NCBI RefSeq assembly: GCF_014203535.1
Contig: NZ_JACHJI010000008.1
Coordinates: forward strand, 62,001-126,000
Direction: 5' to 3'
DNA length: 64,000 bases
Source of the DNA: Streptomyces griseomycini
Lineage (GTDB): Bacteria; Actinomycetota; Actinomycetes; Streptomycetales; Streptomycetaceae
Below the pieces are notes generated by a model. The model was not told the origin of the DNA. It worked only from the letters and a program-made list of their open reading frames with translations, and ran no database searches. Positions 39,568 through 51,577 of the stretch are shown here, one piece after another. Position numbers and translations under genes: made by a program. Numbering within the stretch: the first letter of the stretch is position 1; the number at the start of each line of letters is the position of its first letter.

Positions 39568-40413
39568 TCAGGCCGGCGTCACGGCGGTCCGGATCTCCTC
39601 CGCGAAACGGTCCGCGGCGTCACGCAGCGTGACGGCGTCGGGACCGTGACGCAACACACCCCGGCTGACGTTCGGCACGACGTTGCGCACCGCGCGCCCG
39701 AAGACGGCCGGGAGGTCGGCCGCCGTGGCCCCCTGGGCGCCGATGCCGGGCGCGAGGATCGGGCCGCCCGTGTCCAGGTCGTACGAGGACAGGTCGCCGA
39801 GTGTCGCCCCGACCACCGCGCCGAAGGACCCCAGGGGCTCCTCCCCCGCGTTCTCGAGGGCCAGGTGTCCGAGCACGGTCGCCCCGACGGTGCGCCCGTC
39901 GGGACGGACCGCGTGCTGCACCTCGCCGCCCTCCGGATTGGAGGTCAGTGCCAGCACGAACAATCCCGTGCCGCTCTCCCGGGCCAGTGCGACGGCCGGG
40001 CTCAGCGAGCCGTAGCCGAGGTACGGCGAGACCGTGAGCGCGTCGGAGAACAGGGGCGCGTCCGGGTGCAGGAAGGACTCGGCGTAGGCGGCCATGGTGG
40101 AGCCGATGTCGCCGCGCTTGGCGTCCATGACGACCAGCGCGCCGGCCGCCCGCGCCTCCCGGACCGTCCTCTCCAGGACGGCGACGCCGCGCGAGCCGAA
40201 GCGTTCGAAGAAGGCGCTCTGCGGCTTGAGCACGGCGACCCGGTCGGCGACCGCCTCGACGACCGTGCGGCTGAACCGCTCCAGGCCCGTCACGTCGTCG
40301 TTCAGGCCCCACTCGGTGAGCAGGGAGGCGTGCGGGTCGATGCCCACGCACAGCGGACCGCGCTCGTCCATGGCCCGGCGCAGCCGCGCGCCGAAGGGTT
40401 CGAGGCCGCTCAT
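39568..40413 (-). CDS. pyrF: Orotidine 5'-phosphate decarboxylase, type 2
   Basis: PyrF decarboxylates OMP to UMP, the last step of pyrimidine synthesis. The 281-residue length and the motif VVMDAKRGDIGSTMAAYA, with the catalytic Lys-Asp-Lys-like array, are those of the type 2 (actinobacterial and proteobacterial) branch. It opens with GARLRRAMDERGPLCVGIDPH. ATG 40413 overlaps the pyrD stop by four bases, indicating coupled translation. It is the last pyr gene; ihf follows after 287 bases. Confidence 0.97.
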   Translation of the reverse strand: MSGLEPFGARLRRAMDERGPLCVGIDPHASLLTEWGLNDDVTGLERFSRTVVEAVADRVAVLKPQSAFFERFGSRGVAVLERTVREARAAGALVVMDAKRGDIGSTMAAYAESFLHPDAPLFSDALTVSPYLGYGSLSPAVALARESGTGLFVLALTSNPEGGEVQHAVRPDGRTVGATVLGHLALENAGEEPLGSFGAVVGATLGDLSSYDLDTGGPILAPGIGAQGATAADLPAVFGRAVRNVVPNVSRGVLRHGPDAVTLRDAADRFAEEIRTAVTPA

Positions 40414-41516
40414 GCCGTTGTCCTCGCGTCGGCGCCCACCGCGTCGGCGAGCGTGGCGTACGGGCTGGTGCGCAGGCGCGCGGCGAGCCCCTTGTGGATG
40501 GTGCGGGCCCAGAAGGGCCCCTCGTAGACGAACGCGCTGTAGCCCTGGATCAGCGTGGCGCCGGCCAGGATGCGCTGCCAGGCGTCCTCGGCGTCCTCGA
40601 TGCCGCCGACGCCGACCAGCGTGATCCGGTCGCCCACGCGCGCGTACAGGCGGCGCAGCACCTCCAGGGAGCGCGCCTTGAGCGGGGCGCCGGACAGGCC
40701 GCCCGTCTCCTTGACGAGGGCGGGGTCGGAGCGCAGACCGAGGCCTTCGCGCGCGATGGTGGTGTTCGTCGCGATGATGCCGTCCAGACCCAGTTCCACG
40801 GCCAGGTCGGCGACCGCGTCGACGTCCTCGTCGGCGAGGTCGGGCGCGATCTTCACCAGCAGCGGCACCCGGCGGGCGGGGACCGCGCGGTCGGCGGCCT
40901 CGCGGACGGCGGTCAGCAGCGGGCGCAGCGCCTCGGTGGCCTGCAGGTCGCGCAGTCCCGGCGTGTTCGGGGAGGAGACGTTGACCACCAGGTAGTCGGC
41001 GTGCGGCGCCAGGCGCTCGGCGGACTTCACGTAGTCCGCGACGGCCTCGCTCTCCGGTACGGCCTTGGTCTTGCCGATGTTGACCCCGACGACCGTCCGG
41101 AAGACGGGTGTGCGGGAGGCCAGCCGGGCGGCGACGGCGAGCGATCCGTCGTTGTTGAAGCCCATGCGGTTGATCAGCGCGCGGTCCGCCACCAGCCGGA
41201 ACAGCCGCTTCTTCGGGTTGCCGGGCTGCGGCTCGCCGGTCACCGTGCCGATCTCGACGTGGTCGAAGCCGAGCATCGCCATGCCGTCGATGCCGACGGC
41301 GTTCTTGTCGAAGCCGGCGGCGAGCCCGAAGGGGCTGTGCAGGCGCAGCCCGAGGGCCTCGGTGCGCAGCTCCTCGTGGCGGGGAGCGAGCACGGCGGCG
41401 ACGAAGGTGCGCAGCACGGGGACGCGCGCGACGAGACGGATCCAGCGGAAGGCGAGGTGGTGTGCCTGTTCCGGGTCCATCCGTTTGAACACCAGACGGA
41501 AGAAGTACTTGTACAT
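40410..41516 (-). CDS. pyrD: Dihydroorotate dehydrogenase (quinone)
   Basis: PyrD oxidises dihydroorotate to orotate with quinone as acceptor. The 368-residue protein has the N-terminal membrane-docking helix of class 2 enzymes (YKYFFRLVFKRMDPEQAHHLAF), GLAAGFDKNAVGIDGMA, VNVSSPNTPGLRDLQ with the catalytic Ser, and GGIEDAEDAWQRI for FMN. ATG 41516. It lies 64 bases after carB, with a hairpin in between, and overlaps pyrF by four bases. Confidence 0.97.
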   Translation of the reverse strand: MYKYFFRLVFKRMDPEQAHHLAFRWIRLVARVPVLRTFVAAVLAPRHEELRTEALGLRLHSPFGLAAGFDKNAVGIDGMAMLGFDHVEIGTVTGEPQPGNPKKRLFRLVADRALINRMGFNNDGSLAVAARLASRTPVFRTVVGVNIGKTKAVPESEAVADYVKSAERLAPHADYLVVNVSSPNTPGLRDLQATEALRPLLTAVREAADRAVPARRVPLLVKIAPDLADEDVDAVADLAVELGLDGIIATNTTIAREGLGLRSDPALVKETGGLSGAPLKARSLEVLRRLYARVGDRITLVGVGGIEDAEDAWQRILAGATLIQGYSAFVYEGPFWARTIHKGLAARLRTSPYATLADAVGADARTTA

Positions 41517-41542
41517 GCCTGTCCTCGAGAAGACCTCATGAA

Positions 41543-41572
41543 GAGGGGGACACCGTTTCCGGTGTCCCCCTC
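41543..41572 (-). terminator. Intercistronic hairpin between carB and pyrD
   Basis: A perfect 13-bp stem (GAGGGGGACACCG with CGGTGTCCCCCTC) and loop TTTC lie nine bases after the carB stop. It may partly end transcription or protect the carB message inside the pyr operon. No separate pyrD promoter is obvious. Confidence 0.65.
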
Positions 41573-41580
41573 CTCGGCTG

Positions 41581-44881
<3,301 letters not shown>

Positions 44882-44889
<8 letters not shown>

Positions 44890-46024
44890 GCTGGCCCTCC
44901 ATCAGGGAGACGAAGCGGTCGAACAGGTAGGCGGCGTCGTGCGGGCCCGCTGCCGCTTCGGGGTGGTACTGGACGCTGAAGGCCGGCTTGTCGAGGAGCT
45001 GGAGGCCCTCCACCACGTTGTCGTTCAGGCAGACGTGGGACACCTCGGCACGGCCGAACGGGGTGTCGGAGACCTGGTCGAGCGGGGCGTCGACGGCGAA
45101 GCCGTGGTTGTGCGCGGTGACCTCGACCTTGCCGGTCGTGCGGTCCTGCACCGGCTGGTTGATGCCTCGGTGGCCGTACTTCAGCTTGTAGGTGCCGAAG
45201 CCGAGGGCCCGGCCGAGGATCTGGTTGCCGAAGCAGATGCCGAACAGCGGGGTGCCGCGCTCCAGGACGCCCTGCATCACGGAGACCGGGTGGTCGGCGG
45301 TGGCCGGGTCGCCGGGGCCGTTGGAGAAGAACACGCCGTCCGGGTCGACGGCGTAGACGTCCTCGACGGTGGCGGTCGCGGGCAGCACGTGCACCTCGAT
45401 GCCGCGCTCGGCCATGCGCTGCGGGGTCATGCCCTTGATGCCCAGGTCGACGGCGGCGACGGTGAACTTCTTCTCACCGATCGCGGGGACGACGTACGGC
45501 TCGGTGGTGGCGACCTCGGCGGACAGGTCGGCGCCCTTCATCTGGGGCGCCTCCTGGACGCGGGCGAGCAGCGCGGCGTCGTCGCGCACGGCGTCGCCGC
45601 TGAAGATGCCGACGCGCATGGCGCCGCGCTCGCGCAGGTGCCGGGTCAGCGCGCGGGTGTCGATGCCGCTGATGCCGACGACGCCCTGTGCGGCGAGCTC
45701 CTCGTCCAGCGAGCGGCGGGAGCGCCAGTTGGACGGTGTGCGCGCGGGGTCGCGCACGACGTAGCCGGAGACCCAGATGCGCCTGGACTCGGCGTCCTCG
45801 TCGTTGACGCCGGTGTTGCCGACGTGCGGGGCGGTCATCACCACGACCTGGCGGTGGTACGACGGGTCGGTGAGAGTCTCCTGGTAGCCGGTCATGCCGG
45901 TGGAGAACACCGCTTCGCCGAAGGTCTCCCCCACCGCCCCGTAGGCACGGCCGCGGAAGATCCGGCCGTCCTCCAGGACGAGTACGGCGGGAACCCTGGC
46001 GGCTCCCCTGGTGGAGGTTGTCAT
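44882..46024 (-). CDS. carA: Carbamoyl-phosphate synthase, small (glutaminase) subunit
   Basis: CarA removes ammonia from glutamine and passes it to CarB. The 380-residue protein has the N-terminal CPSase domain (LVLEDGRIFRGRAYGA) and a class I glutaminase with the nucleophile Cys in GTPLFGICFGNQILGRALG and the His-Glu pair in FSVQYHPEAAAGP. ATG 46024 overlaps the stop of the PH-like gene by four bases, and the end overlaps carB. Confidence 0.97.
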
Positions 46025-46581
46025 CGTGCGCCTTCCGTCTTGTTGATCATCTGGTTCAGGGTCTCGACCCATTCGTTGTGCTCGGCCGCGTGGTCGGAGC
46101 GGAAGCCGGAGTCGATCAGCCGCTCTCCGTGCGCCCAGGTGACCACCAGCAGACCGCCCTCGGTGAGGACCTTGCCGGCGATGCCCTTGTCGAGCCGGGC
46201 GCCGCGCAGCGCGTGGGCCGGCACGAAGAAGTCGTCCGCTCCGGGACGCACGACGTCCAGCCCCGCGTCGGTGAGCGTCAGCTCGGCCCGGCTGCGGGTG
46301 CCCAGACCGTGCGCCACGATGCGGTCGAGCCACTGACCGGCGGTGGTGGAGCCGTGGTAGCGGCCGCTCATGACCAGTTTCACCGGGCCCGGATCGTCCG
46401 GCGCGCCGGGCAGCTCCGGCAGGTCGCCCTGGAGCGTGCCGCGCCACCGCCAGCCCTCGCGCATCAGCCAGTAGACGAGTGCGACGAAGAGGGCGAGGCC
46501 GACGACCCAGCCGATGCGGGCGGCCCAGTCGGTCACTTCCGCCGATTCCTTCTCGGCGGCCAGCAGGATTACAGGTGTCAC
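46021..46581 (-). CDS. PH-like membrane protein of the actinobacterial pyr operon
   Basis: The 186-residue protein starts at GTG 46581, overlapping the pyrC stop (GTGA). Residues about 17-42 form one membrane helix (IGWVVGLALFVALVYWLM); the rest is a cytosolic beta-rich PH-like domain with GRYHGSTTAGQWLDRIVAHGLG. A gene of this kind is kept between pyrC and carA in many actinobacteria, including mycobacteria, yet its role is unknown. Double overlap with pyrC and carA points to tight co-expression. Confidence 0.85.
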   Translation of the reverse strand: MTPVILLAAEKESAEVTDWAARIGWVVGLALFVALVYWLMREGWRWRGTLQGDLPELPGAPDDPGPVKLVMSGRYHGSTTAGQWLDRIVAHGLGTRSRAELTLTDAGLDVVRPGADDFFVPAHALRGARLDKGIAGKVLTEGGLLVVTWAHGERLIDSGFRSDHAAEHNEWVETLNQMINKTEGAR

Positions 46582-47864
46582 GTGAGCTTCCCGTCGACGA
46601 GCGTGGCCTTGCCCCGGAGCCAGGTGTGCGTGACACGCCCCGGCAGCTCACGGCCCTCGTACGGGGTGTTGCGGCTGCGCGAGGCGAAGCCCGCGGGGTC
46701 CACAGGGCCACGGTATGCCGTGTCGACGAGGGTGAGGTTGGCGGGCTCACCTGCCGAGACGGGACGGCCGTGGCCCTCGGCCTGTCCGATGCGCGCGGGC
46801 GTGAAGGACATGCGGTCGGCGACGCCGGCCCAGTCCAGCAGGCCCGTGTCGACCATGGTCTCCTGGACCACCGACAACGCGGTCTCCAGGCCGACCATGC
46901 CCATGGCGGCGGCGGCCCACTCGCAGTCCTTGTCCTCGTGCGGGTGCGGGGCGTGGTCGGTGGCGACGATGTCGATCGTGCCGTCGGCGAGCGCCTCGCG
47001 CAGCGCCGTCACGTCCCGCTCGGTGCGCAGCGGCGGGTTGACCTTGTAGACCGGGTCGTACGTCCGCACCAGCTCGTCGGTGAGGAGCAGGTGGTGCGGG
47101 GTGACCTCGGCGGTGACGCGGATGCCGCGGGACTTGGCCCAGCGGACGATCTCGACGCTGCCCGCCGTCGACAGGTGGCAGATGTGCACGCGGGAGCCGA
47201 CGTGCTCGGCGAGCAGCACGTCCCGGGCGATGATCGACTCCTCGGCGACGGCCGGCCAGCCGCCCAGGCCCAGCTCGGCGGAGACGACGCCCTCGTTCAT
47301 CTGGGCGCCCTCGGTCAGCCGGGGCTCCTGGGCGTGCTGGGCGACGATCCCGTCGAAGGCCTTCACGTACTCCAGGGCGCGACGCATGATCACGGCGTCG
47401 TGGACGCACTTGCCGTCGTCGGAGAAGACGGTGACGCCGGCCGCGGACTCGTGCATGGCGCCCAGCTCGGCGAGTTTCCGCCCCTCCAGGCCGACGGTGA
47501 CGGCTCCGACGGGCCGCACGTCGCAGTAGCCGTGCTCCTTGCCGAGCCGCCAGACCTGCTCGACGACGCCGGCGGTGTCGGCGACCGGGAAGGTGTTGGC
47601 CATGGCGAACACGGCCGTGTAGCCGCCGCTCGCCGCCGCGCGGGTGCCGGTCAGCACGGTCTCGGAGTCCTCGCGGCCGGGCTCGCGCAGGTGGGTGTGC
47701 AGGTCGACCAGGCCCGGCAGCAGCACCTTGCCCCCGGCCTCGACGACCTCGGCCCCCTCGGCGGGCAGCCCGGTGCCGACCCGGGCGATCGTCTCGCCGT
47801 CGATCAGGACGTCCTGCGGCTCGCCGCCGAGCACCTTCGCACCGCGGATCAGGATCTTGCTCAT
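46578..47864 (-). CDS. pyrC: Dihydroorotase
   Basis: PyrC closes carbamoyl aspartate to dihydroorotate. The 428-residue amidohydrolase has the zinc-binding LVDLHTHLREPGRED, a GGYTAVFAMANTFP stretch, HICHLSTAGSVE and the metal Asp in IVATDHAPHPHEDK. This is the class I (larger) type. ATG 47864 comes five bases after the pyrB stop. Confidence 0.97.
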   Translation of the reverse strand: MSKILIRGAKVLGGEPQDVLIDGETIARVGTGLPAEGAEVVEAGGKVLLPGLVDLHTHLREPGREDSETVLTGTRAAASGGYTAVFAMANTFPVADTAGVVEQVWRLGKEHGYCDVRPVGAVTVGLEGRKLAELGAMHESAAGVTVFSDDGKCVHDAVIMRRALEYVKAFDGIVAQHAQEPRLTEGAQMNEGVVSAELGLGGWPAVAEESIIARDVLLAEHVGSRVHICHLSTAGSVEIVRWAKSRGIRVTAEVTPHHLLLTDELVRTYDPVYKVNPPLRTERDVTALREALADGTIDIVATDHAPHPHEDKDCEWAAAAMGMVGLETALSVVQETMVDTGLLDWAGVADRMSFTPARIGQAEGHGRPVSAGEPANLTLVDTAYRGPVDPAGFASRSRNTPYEGRELPGRVTHTWLRGKATLVDGKLT

Positions 47865-47869
47865 CGTTC

Positions 47870-48898
47870 TTACTTCTCCTCGGTGGTACGGAGTTCGGAG
47901 GCGGACGCGGAGCGCCTCGTCGCAGGGGTGGTGGGCGACGGGTGGGTGACGGCGGGTTCGTTGCCGCCGAGCAGCAGGTACAGGACGGCCATCCGGATGG
48001 AGACGCCGTTGGAGACCTGCTCGACGACGGTGCAGCGGTCGGAGTCGGCGACCTCGGCGGTGATCTCCATGCCGCGGACCATCGGGCCGGGGTGCATCAC
48101 GACGGCGTGCTCGGGCATCCGCGCCATGCGGTCGCCGTCGAGGCCGTAGCGCCGCGAGTACTCGCGCTCGGTGGGGAAGAACGCGGCGTTCATCCGCTCC
48201 CGCTGGACGCGCAGCATCATCACGGCGTCGGACTTGGGCAGCGTCGAGTCGAGGTCGTAGGAGACCTCGCAGGGCCAGGTCTCGACGCCGACCGGCAGCA
48301 GGGTCGGCGGGGCGACGAGGGTGACCTCGGCGCCGAGGGTGTGCAGCAGGTCGACGTTGGAGCGGGCGACCCGGCTGTGCAGGACGTCGCCGACGATGGT
48401 GATGCGGCGGCCGGAGAGGTCCTGGCCGAGCCCGGCGTCCGGGCCGACGAGCCGGCGGCGCATGGTGAAGGCGTCCAGCAGGGCCTGGGTGGGGTGCTGG
48501 TGGGTGCCGTCGCCCGCGTTGATGACGTGGGCGTCGATCCAGCCGGAGGTGGCCAGGCGGTACGGGGCGCCGGAGGCGCCGTGCCGGATGACCACGGCGT
48601 CGACGCCCATGGCCTCCAGGGTCTGGGCGGTGTCCTTCAGGGACTCGCCCTTGGAGACGCTGGAGCCCTTGGCGGTGAAGTTGATGACGTCCGCGGACAG
48701 CCGCTTCTCGGCGGCCTCGAAGGAGATCCGGGTCCTCGTCGAGTCCTCGAAGAAGAGGTTGACCACGGTCCGGCCGCGCAGGGTCGGCAGTTTCTTGATC
48801 GGCCGGTCGGCGACCCGGGCCATCTCCTCGGCGGTGTCGAGGATCAGGACGGCGTCGTCACGGGTGAGGTCGGCGGCCGAGATGAGATGGCGCTGCAT
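47870..48898 (-). CDS. pyrB: Aspartate carbamoyltransferase, catalytic chain
   Basis: PyrB joins carbamoyl phosphate and aspartate. The 342-residue protein has the carbamoyl-phosphate loop FFEDSTRTRISFEAAEKRL, the GDGTHQHPTQALLD motif and HPGPMVRGMEI. No regulatory chain gene (pyrI) is present, as usual in actinobacteria. The C-terminal Ser/Arg-rich tail is slightly longer than average. It lies 102 bases after pyrR. Confidence 0.97.
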   Translation of the reverse strand: MQRHLISAADLTRDDAVLILDTAEEMARVADRPIKKLPTLRGRTVVNLFFEDSTRTRISFEAAEKRLSADVINFTAKGSSVSKGESLKDTAQTLEAMGVDAVVIRHGASGAPYRLATSGWIDAHVINAGDGTHQHPTQALLDAFTMRRRLVGPDAGLGQDLSGRRITIVGDVLHSRVARSNVDLLHTLGAEVTLVAPPTLLPVGVETWPCEVSYDLDSTLPKSDAVMMLRVQRERMNAAFFPTEREYSRRYGLDGDRMARMPEHAVVMHPGPMVRGMEITAEVADSDRCTVVEQVSNGVSIRMAVLYLLLGGNEPAVTHPSPTTPATRRSASASELRTTEEK

Positions 48899-49000
48899 CT
48901 GTCAGGCTCCGTAAGGCAGTTCAATCAGGCGAAATCGGGCAGACGGGTACGCGCGAGGGCGTGCCGAGCCGGCGCACGCCGTCGACGTGCGCCCGATGTG

Positions 49001-49558
49001 CTACTGGGCGGTCCGCTTCGCACCGAGCAGGACGGTGTCGCGACCGTCCTCCTCGGCGAGCAGGACCTTGACCGTCTCCCGCAACGACGTGGGGAGGTTC
49101 TTGCCGACGTAGTCGGCGCGGATGGGCAGTTCGCGGTGGCCGCGGTCGACGAGGACGGCGAGCTGCACCGCGCGGGGACGCCCGATGTCGTTCAGCGCGT
49201 CGAGGGCGGCGCGGATGGTGCGGCCGGAGAAGAGCACGTCGTCGACGAGGACGACCAGGCGGCCGTCGATGCCGTCACCGGGGATCTCGGTGCGGGCCAG
49301 CGCGCGCGGCGGCTGCATGCGCAGGTCGTCGCGGTACATGGTGATGTCGAGCGAGCCGACCGGGGTCTTGCGCTCGGTGATCTGCTCGAGCTTGGCGGCG
49401 AGCCGCTGGGCGAGGAAGACGCCTCGGGTCGGGATGCCGAGGAGCACCACGTCGTCGGCACCCTTGGCGCGCTCGACGATCTCGTGGGCGATGCGGGTCA
49501 GCACCCGCGCGATGTCGGGACCCTCGAGAACGGGCCGCGCATCGGACTGCGTGTCCAT
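49001..49558 (-). CDS. pyrR: PyrR, pyrimidine operon regulator and uracil phosphoribosyltransferase
   Basis: PyrR binds pyr mRNA when UMP is high and lowers expression. The 185-residue PRTase-fold protein has the PRPP motif VVLVDDVLFSGRTIRAALDAL and a basic RNA-binding face (RGVFLAQRLAAKLEQI, DRGHRELPIRADYVGKNLP). ATG 49558 follows AGGAGG, which lies in a foldable PyrR-binding element. It is the first gene of the pyr operon and divergent from bldD. Confidence 0.96.
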   Translation of the reverse strand: MDTQSDARPVLEGPDIARVLTRIAHEIVERAKGADDVVLLGIPTRGVFLAQRLAAKLEQITERKTPVGSLDITMYRDDLRMQPPRALARTEIPGDGIDGRLVVLVDDVLFSGRTIRAALDALNDIGRPRAVQLAVLVDRGHRELPIRADYVGKNLPTSLRETVKVLLAEEDGRDTVLLGAKRTAQ

Positions 49559-49568
49559 GAGAAACGGA

Positions 49569-49604
49569 CCTCCTTCTCCGCCTCACGGGACGGACCTTAA
49601 AGGA
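49569..49604 (-). promoter_or_regulatory. PyrR-binding leader that hides the pyrR ribosome binding site
   Basis: The minus-strand RNA reads UCCUUUAAGGUCCGUCC, then CGUGAGGCGGAGAAGGAGG. UCCUU pairs with AAGGA, which is part of the AGGAGG site, and an inner CCG/CGG stem frames UCC...AGG. The GUCC-NNNN-GAGG loop equals the known PyrR RNA target. It sits directly before ATG 49558, so binding would block translation, as shown for mycobacterial pyrR. Confidence 0.75.
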
Positions 49605-49722
49605 CGTCGGATTGCGTCACTCAGGCTATCAGGCCGGGATCCGGGCGGAGCGACACCCCCGATCACCCCTATGGCGCAACCGACCTTCGCTACCACGGAA
49701 GAGTCGGTGTGGACCATTCGGC

Positions 49723-49752
49723 TTGACGCACGAGAGTAACGCTGCGTAACCT
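49723..49752 (+). promoter_or_regulatory. bldD promoter with an overlapping BldD box
   Basis: A -35 TTGACG (49723-49728) and -10 TAACCT (49747-49752) are 18 bases apart. Between and over the -10 lies TAACGCTGCGTAA (49737-49749), which matches every fixed position of the BldD box TNACNC(A/T)GNGTNA. This predicts direct self-repression of bldD, as known in S. coelicolor. Confidence 0.88.
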
Positions 49753-49821
49753 CACAGTGAGTTACCAGCCGCGCGGCATGGAAACCAAGCCAGTCGCGTC
49801 GCCACAGTGCCGGGGAGCTAT

Positions 49822-50325
49822 ATGTCCAGCGAATACGCCAAACAGCTCGGGGCCAAGCTCCGGGCGATCCGCACCCAGCAGGGCCTTTCCCTCCACGGTG
49901 TCGAGGAGAAGTCCCAGGGACGCTGGAAGGCGGTCGTGGTCGGCTCGTACGAGCGCGGGGACCGCGCCGTGACCGTGCAGCGCCTCGCGGAGCTGGCGGA
50001 CTTCTACGGCGTTCCGGTGCAGGAGCTGCTGCCGGGCACCACCCCGGGAGGCGCCGCCGAGCCGCCGCCGAAGCTGGTCCTGGACCTGGAACGGCTGGCC
50101 ACGGTGCCGGCCGAGAAGGCGGGCCCGCTGCAGCGCTACGCGGCGACGATCCAGTCCCAGCGCGGTGACTACAACGGCAAGGTGCTCTCGATCCGCCAGG
50201 ACGACCTGCGCACCCTCGCCGTCATCTACGACCAGTCGCCCTCGGTCCTCACCGAGCAGCTGATCAGCTGGGGCGTCCTGGACGCGGACGCGCGGCGCGC
50301 GGTGGCCTCCCACGAGGAGAGCTGA
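49822..50325 (+). CDS. bldD: BldD, master developmental repressor that binds cyclic di-GMP
   Basis: BldD represses sporulation genes during vegetative growth. The 167-residue protein has an N-terminal XRE-type helix-turn-helix (LGAKLRAIRTQQGLSLHGVEEKS) and a C-terminal domain with the cyclic di-GMP signature RGD-X8-RQDD at residues 114-116 and 125-128. The signature is intact, so a tetramer of c-di-GMP should join two BldD monomers on DNA. ATG 49822 has GGGGAG upstream. A strong terminator follows. Confidence 0.98.
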   Translation: MSSEYAKQLGAKLRAIRTQQGLSLHGVEEKSQGRWKAVVVGSYERGDRAVTVQRLAELADFYGVPVQELLPGTTPGGAAEPPPKLVLDLERLATVPAEKAGPLQRYAATIQSQRGDYNGKVLSIRQDDLRTLAVIYDQSPSVLTEQLISWGVLDADARRAVASHEES

Positions 50326-50367
50326 CCACTCCGCTCCGGAGCAGAGGAGCAAAGAAGCAGAAACGTA

Positions 50368-50410
50368 CCGCCGGGGTGGCCGGACCTGCACGGTCCGGCC
50401 ACCCCGGCGG
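50368..50410 (+). terminator. bldD terminator, 19-bp stem
   Basis: Perfect inverted repeat 50368-50386 with 50392-50410 and loop TGCAC, 42 bases after the bldD stop. The two bldD/nusB terminators lie side by side, one for each strand. Confidence 0.85.
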
Positions 50411-50452
50411 CGTTCCGCGGGCCGGGCGCCCCGGTTCGCCCGGAGCCCGCGA

Positions 50453-50495
50453 CGCCGAAGGGCCCGCAGCGTGAGTCGCTGCGGGCCCTTCGGCG
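50453..50495 (-). terminator. nusB-side terminator, 18-bp stem
   Basis: Perfect inverted repeat 50453-50470 with 50478-50495 and loop GTGAGTC, 16 bases after the nusB stop. It ends the efp-nusB transcript. Confidence 0.85.
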
Positions 50496-50511
50496 TATCC
50501 GTGCCCGAGCC

Positions 50512-50946
50512 TCAGACCTCGTCGCGGCGCAGCGACGGCTTGAGCTCCTTGAGCCGGCCGAGCAGGCCGTTGACGAACGAGGGCGACTCGTCCGTGGAGA
50601 ACTCCTTCGCCAGCTGCACCATCTCGTCGAGGACGACGGCGTCCGGGGTCTCGTCGACCCAGATCAGCTCGTAGGCGCCCAGACGCAGGATGCTGCGGTC
50701 GACGACCGGCATCCGGTCGAGCGTCCAGCCGACCGAGTACTGGGAGATCAGCTCGTCGATGCGCCGCGCGTGCTCCGCGTAGCCCTCGACCAGCTGCATC
50801 GTGTACTCGCTCACCGGCGGCTGCCGGGTGTCGGTCCGGGAGTGCCGGATCCAGTCCGCGAGGACCGTCAGGACGTCGGCGCCGCGCTGGTCGCCCTCGA
50901 AGAGGATCTGGAAGGCGCGCTTGCGGGCCGTGTTGCGGGCGGCCAC
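50512..50946 (-). CDS. nusB: Transcription antitermination factor NusB
   Basis: NusB binds boxA RNA with NusE/S10 in rRNA antitermination. The 144-residue helical protein starts at GTG 50946 and shows RNTARKRAFQILFEGDQRG at the N-terminus, RMPVVDRSILRLGAYELIW and FVNGLLGRL. It starts two bases after the efp stop, so both are in one transcript. Confidence 0.96.
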   Translation of the reverse strand: MAARNTARKRAFQILFEGDQRGADVLTVLADWIRHSRTDTRQPPVSEYTMQLVEGYAEHARRIDELISQYSVGWTLDRMPVVDRSILRLGAYELIWVDETPDAVVLDEMVQLAKEFSTDESPSFVNGLLGRLKELKPSLRRDEV

Positions 50947-50948
50947 GG

Positions 50949-51515
50949 TTAGCTGTTCACCCGGCCGAGGTAGTCGCTGGTGCGGGTGTCGACCTTGATC
51001 TTCTCACCGGTGGTGATGAAGAGCGGGACCTGGATCTGGTGGCCGGTCTCCAGGGTGGCGGGCTTGGTGCCGCCGGTGGAGCGGTCGCCCTGGACGCCCG
51101 GCTCGGTCTCCTGGATGGTCAGCTCCACGGCGGCGGGCAGCTCGACGAAGAGCACCTCGCCCTCGTGCTGGGCGACGGTGGCCTCGAAGCCCTCGACGAG
51201 GAAGTTGGCGGCGTCGCCGACGACCTTGCGGTCGATGTGCAGCTGGTCGTAGGTCTCCATGTCCATGAAGACGAAGTAGTCGCCGTCCATGTAGGAGAAC
51301 TGCATGTCGCGCTTGTCGACGGTGGCCGTTTCGACCTTGACACCGGCGTTGAAGGTCTTGTCGACGGTCTTGCCGGAGAGCACGTTCTTGAGCTTGGTGC
51401 GCACGAAGGCCGGGCCCTTGCCGGGCTTGACGTGCTGGAACTCGACGACGGACCAGAGCTGGCCGCCTTCGAGCTTGAGCACCATGCCGTTCTTGAGGTC
51501 GTTCGTGGAAGCCAC
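50949..51515 (-). CDS. efp: Translation elongation factor P
   Basis: EF-P rescues ribosomes stalled at polyproline. The 188-residue protein has the three beta-barrel domains; the tip loop reads PGKGP (K33), the palindromic loop of actinobacterial EF-P that works without lysine modification. No modification gene (earP, epmA) is nearby, which agrees. ATG 51515 lies 62 bases after the pepQ-like gene. High-Pro proteins are common in this genome, for example the P-loop protein at 52820. Confidence 0.97.
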   Translation of the reverse strand: MASTNDLKNGMVLKLEGGQLWSVVEFQHVKPGKGPAFVRTKLKNVLSGKTVDKTFNAGVKVETATVDKRDMQFSYMDGDYFVFMDMETYDQLHIDRKVVGDAANFLVEGFEATVAQHEGEVLFVELPAAVELTIQETEPGVQGDRSTGGTKPATLETGHQIQVPLFITTGEKIKVDTRTSDYLGRVNS

Positions 51516-51577
51516 GGTTGAGGAATCTCCTGGACTGGACTGACGTGGACGACCCCGGGGCGGCGCACAGCGCGAGG

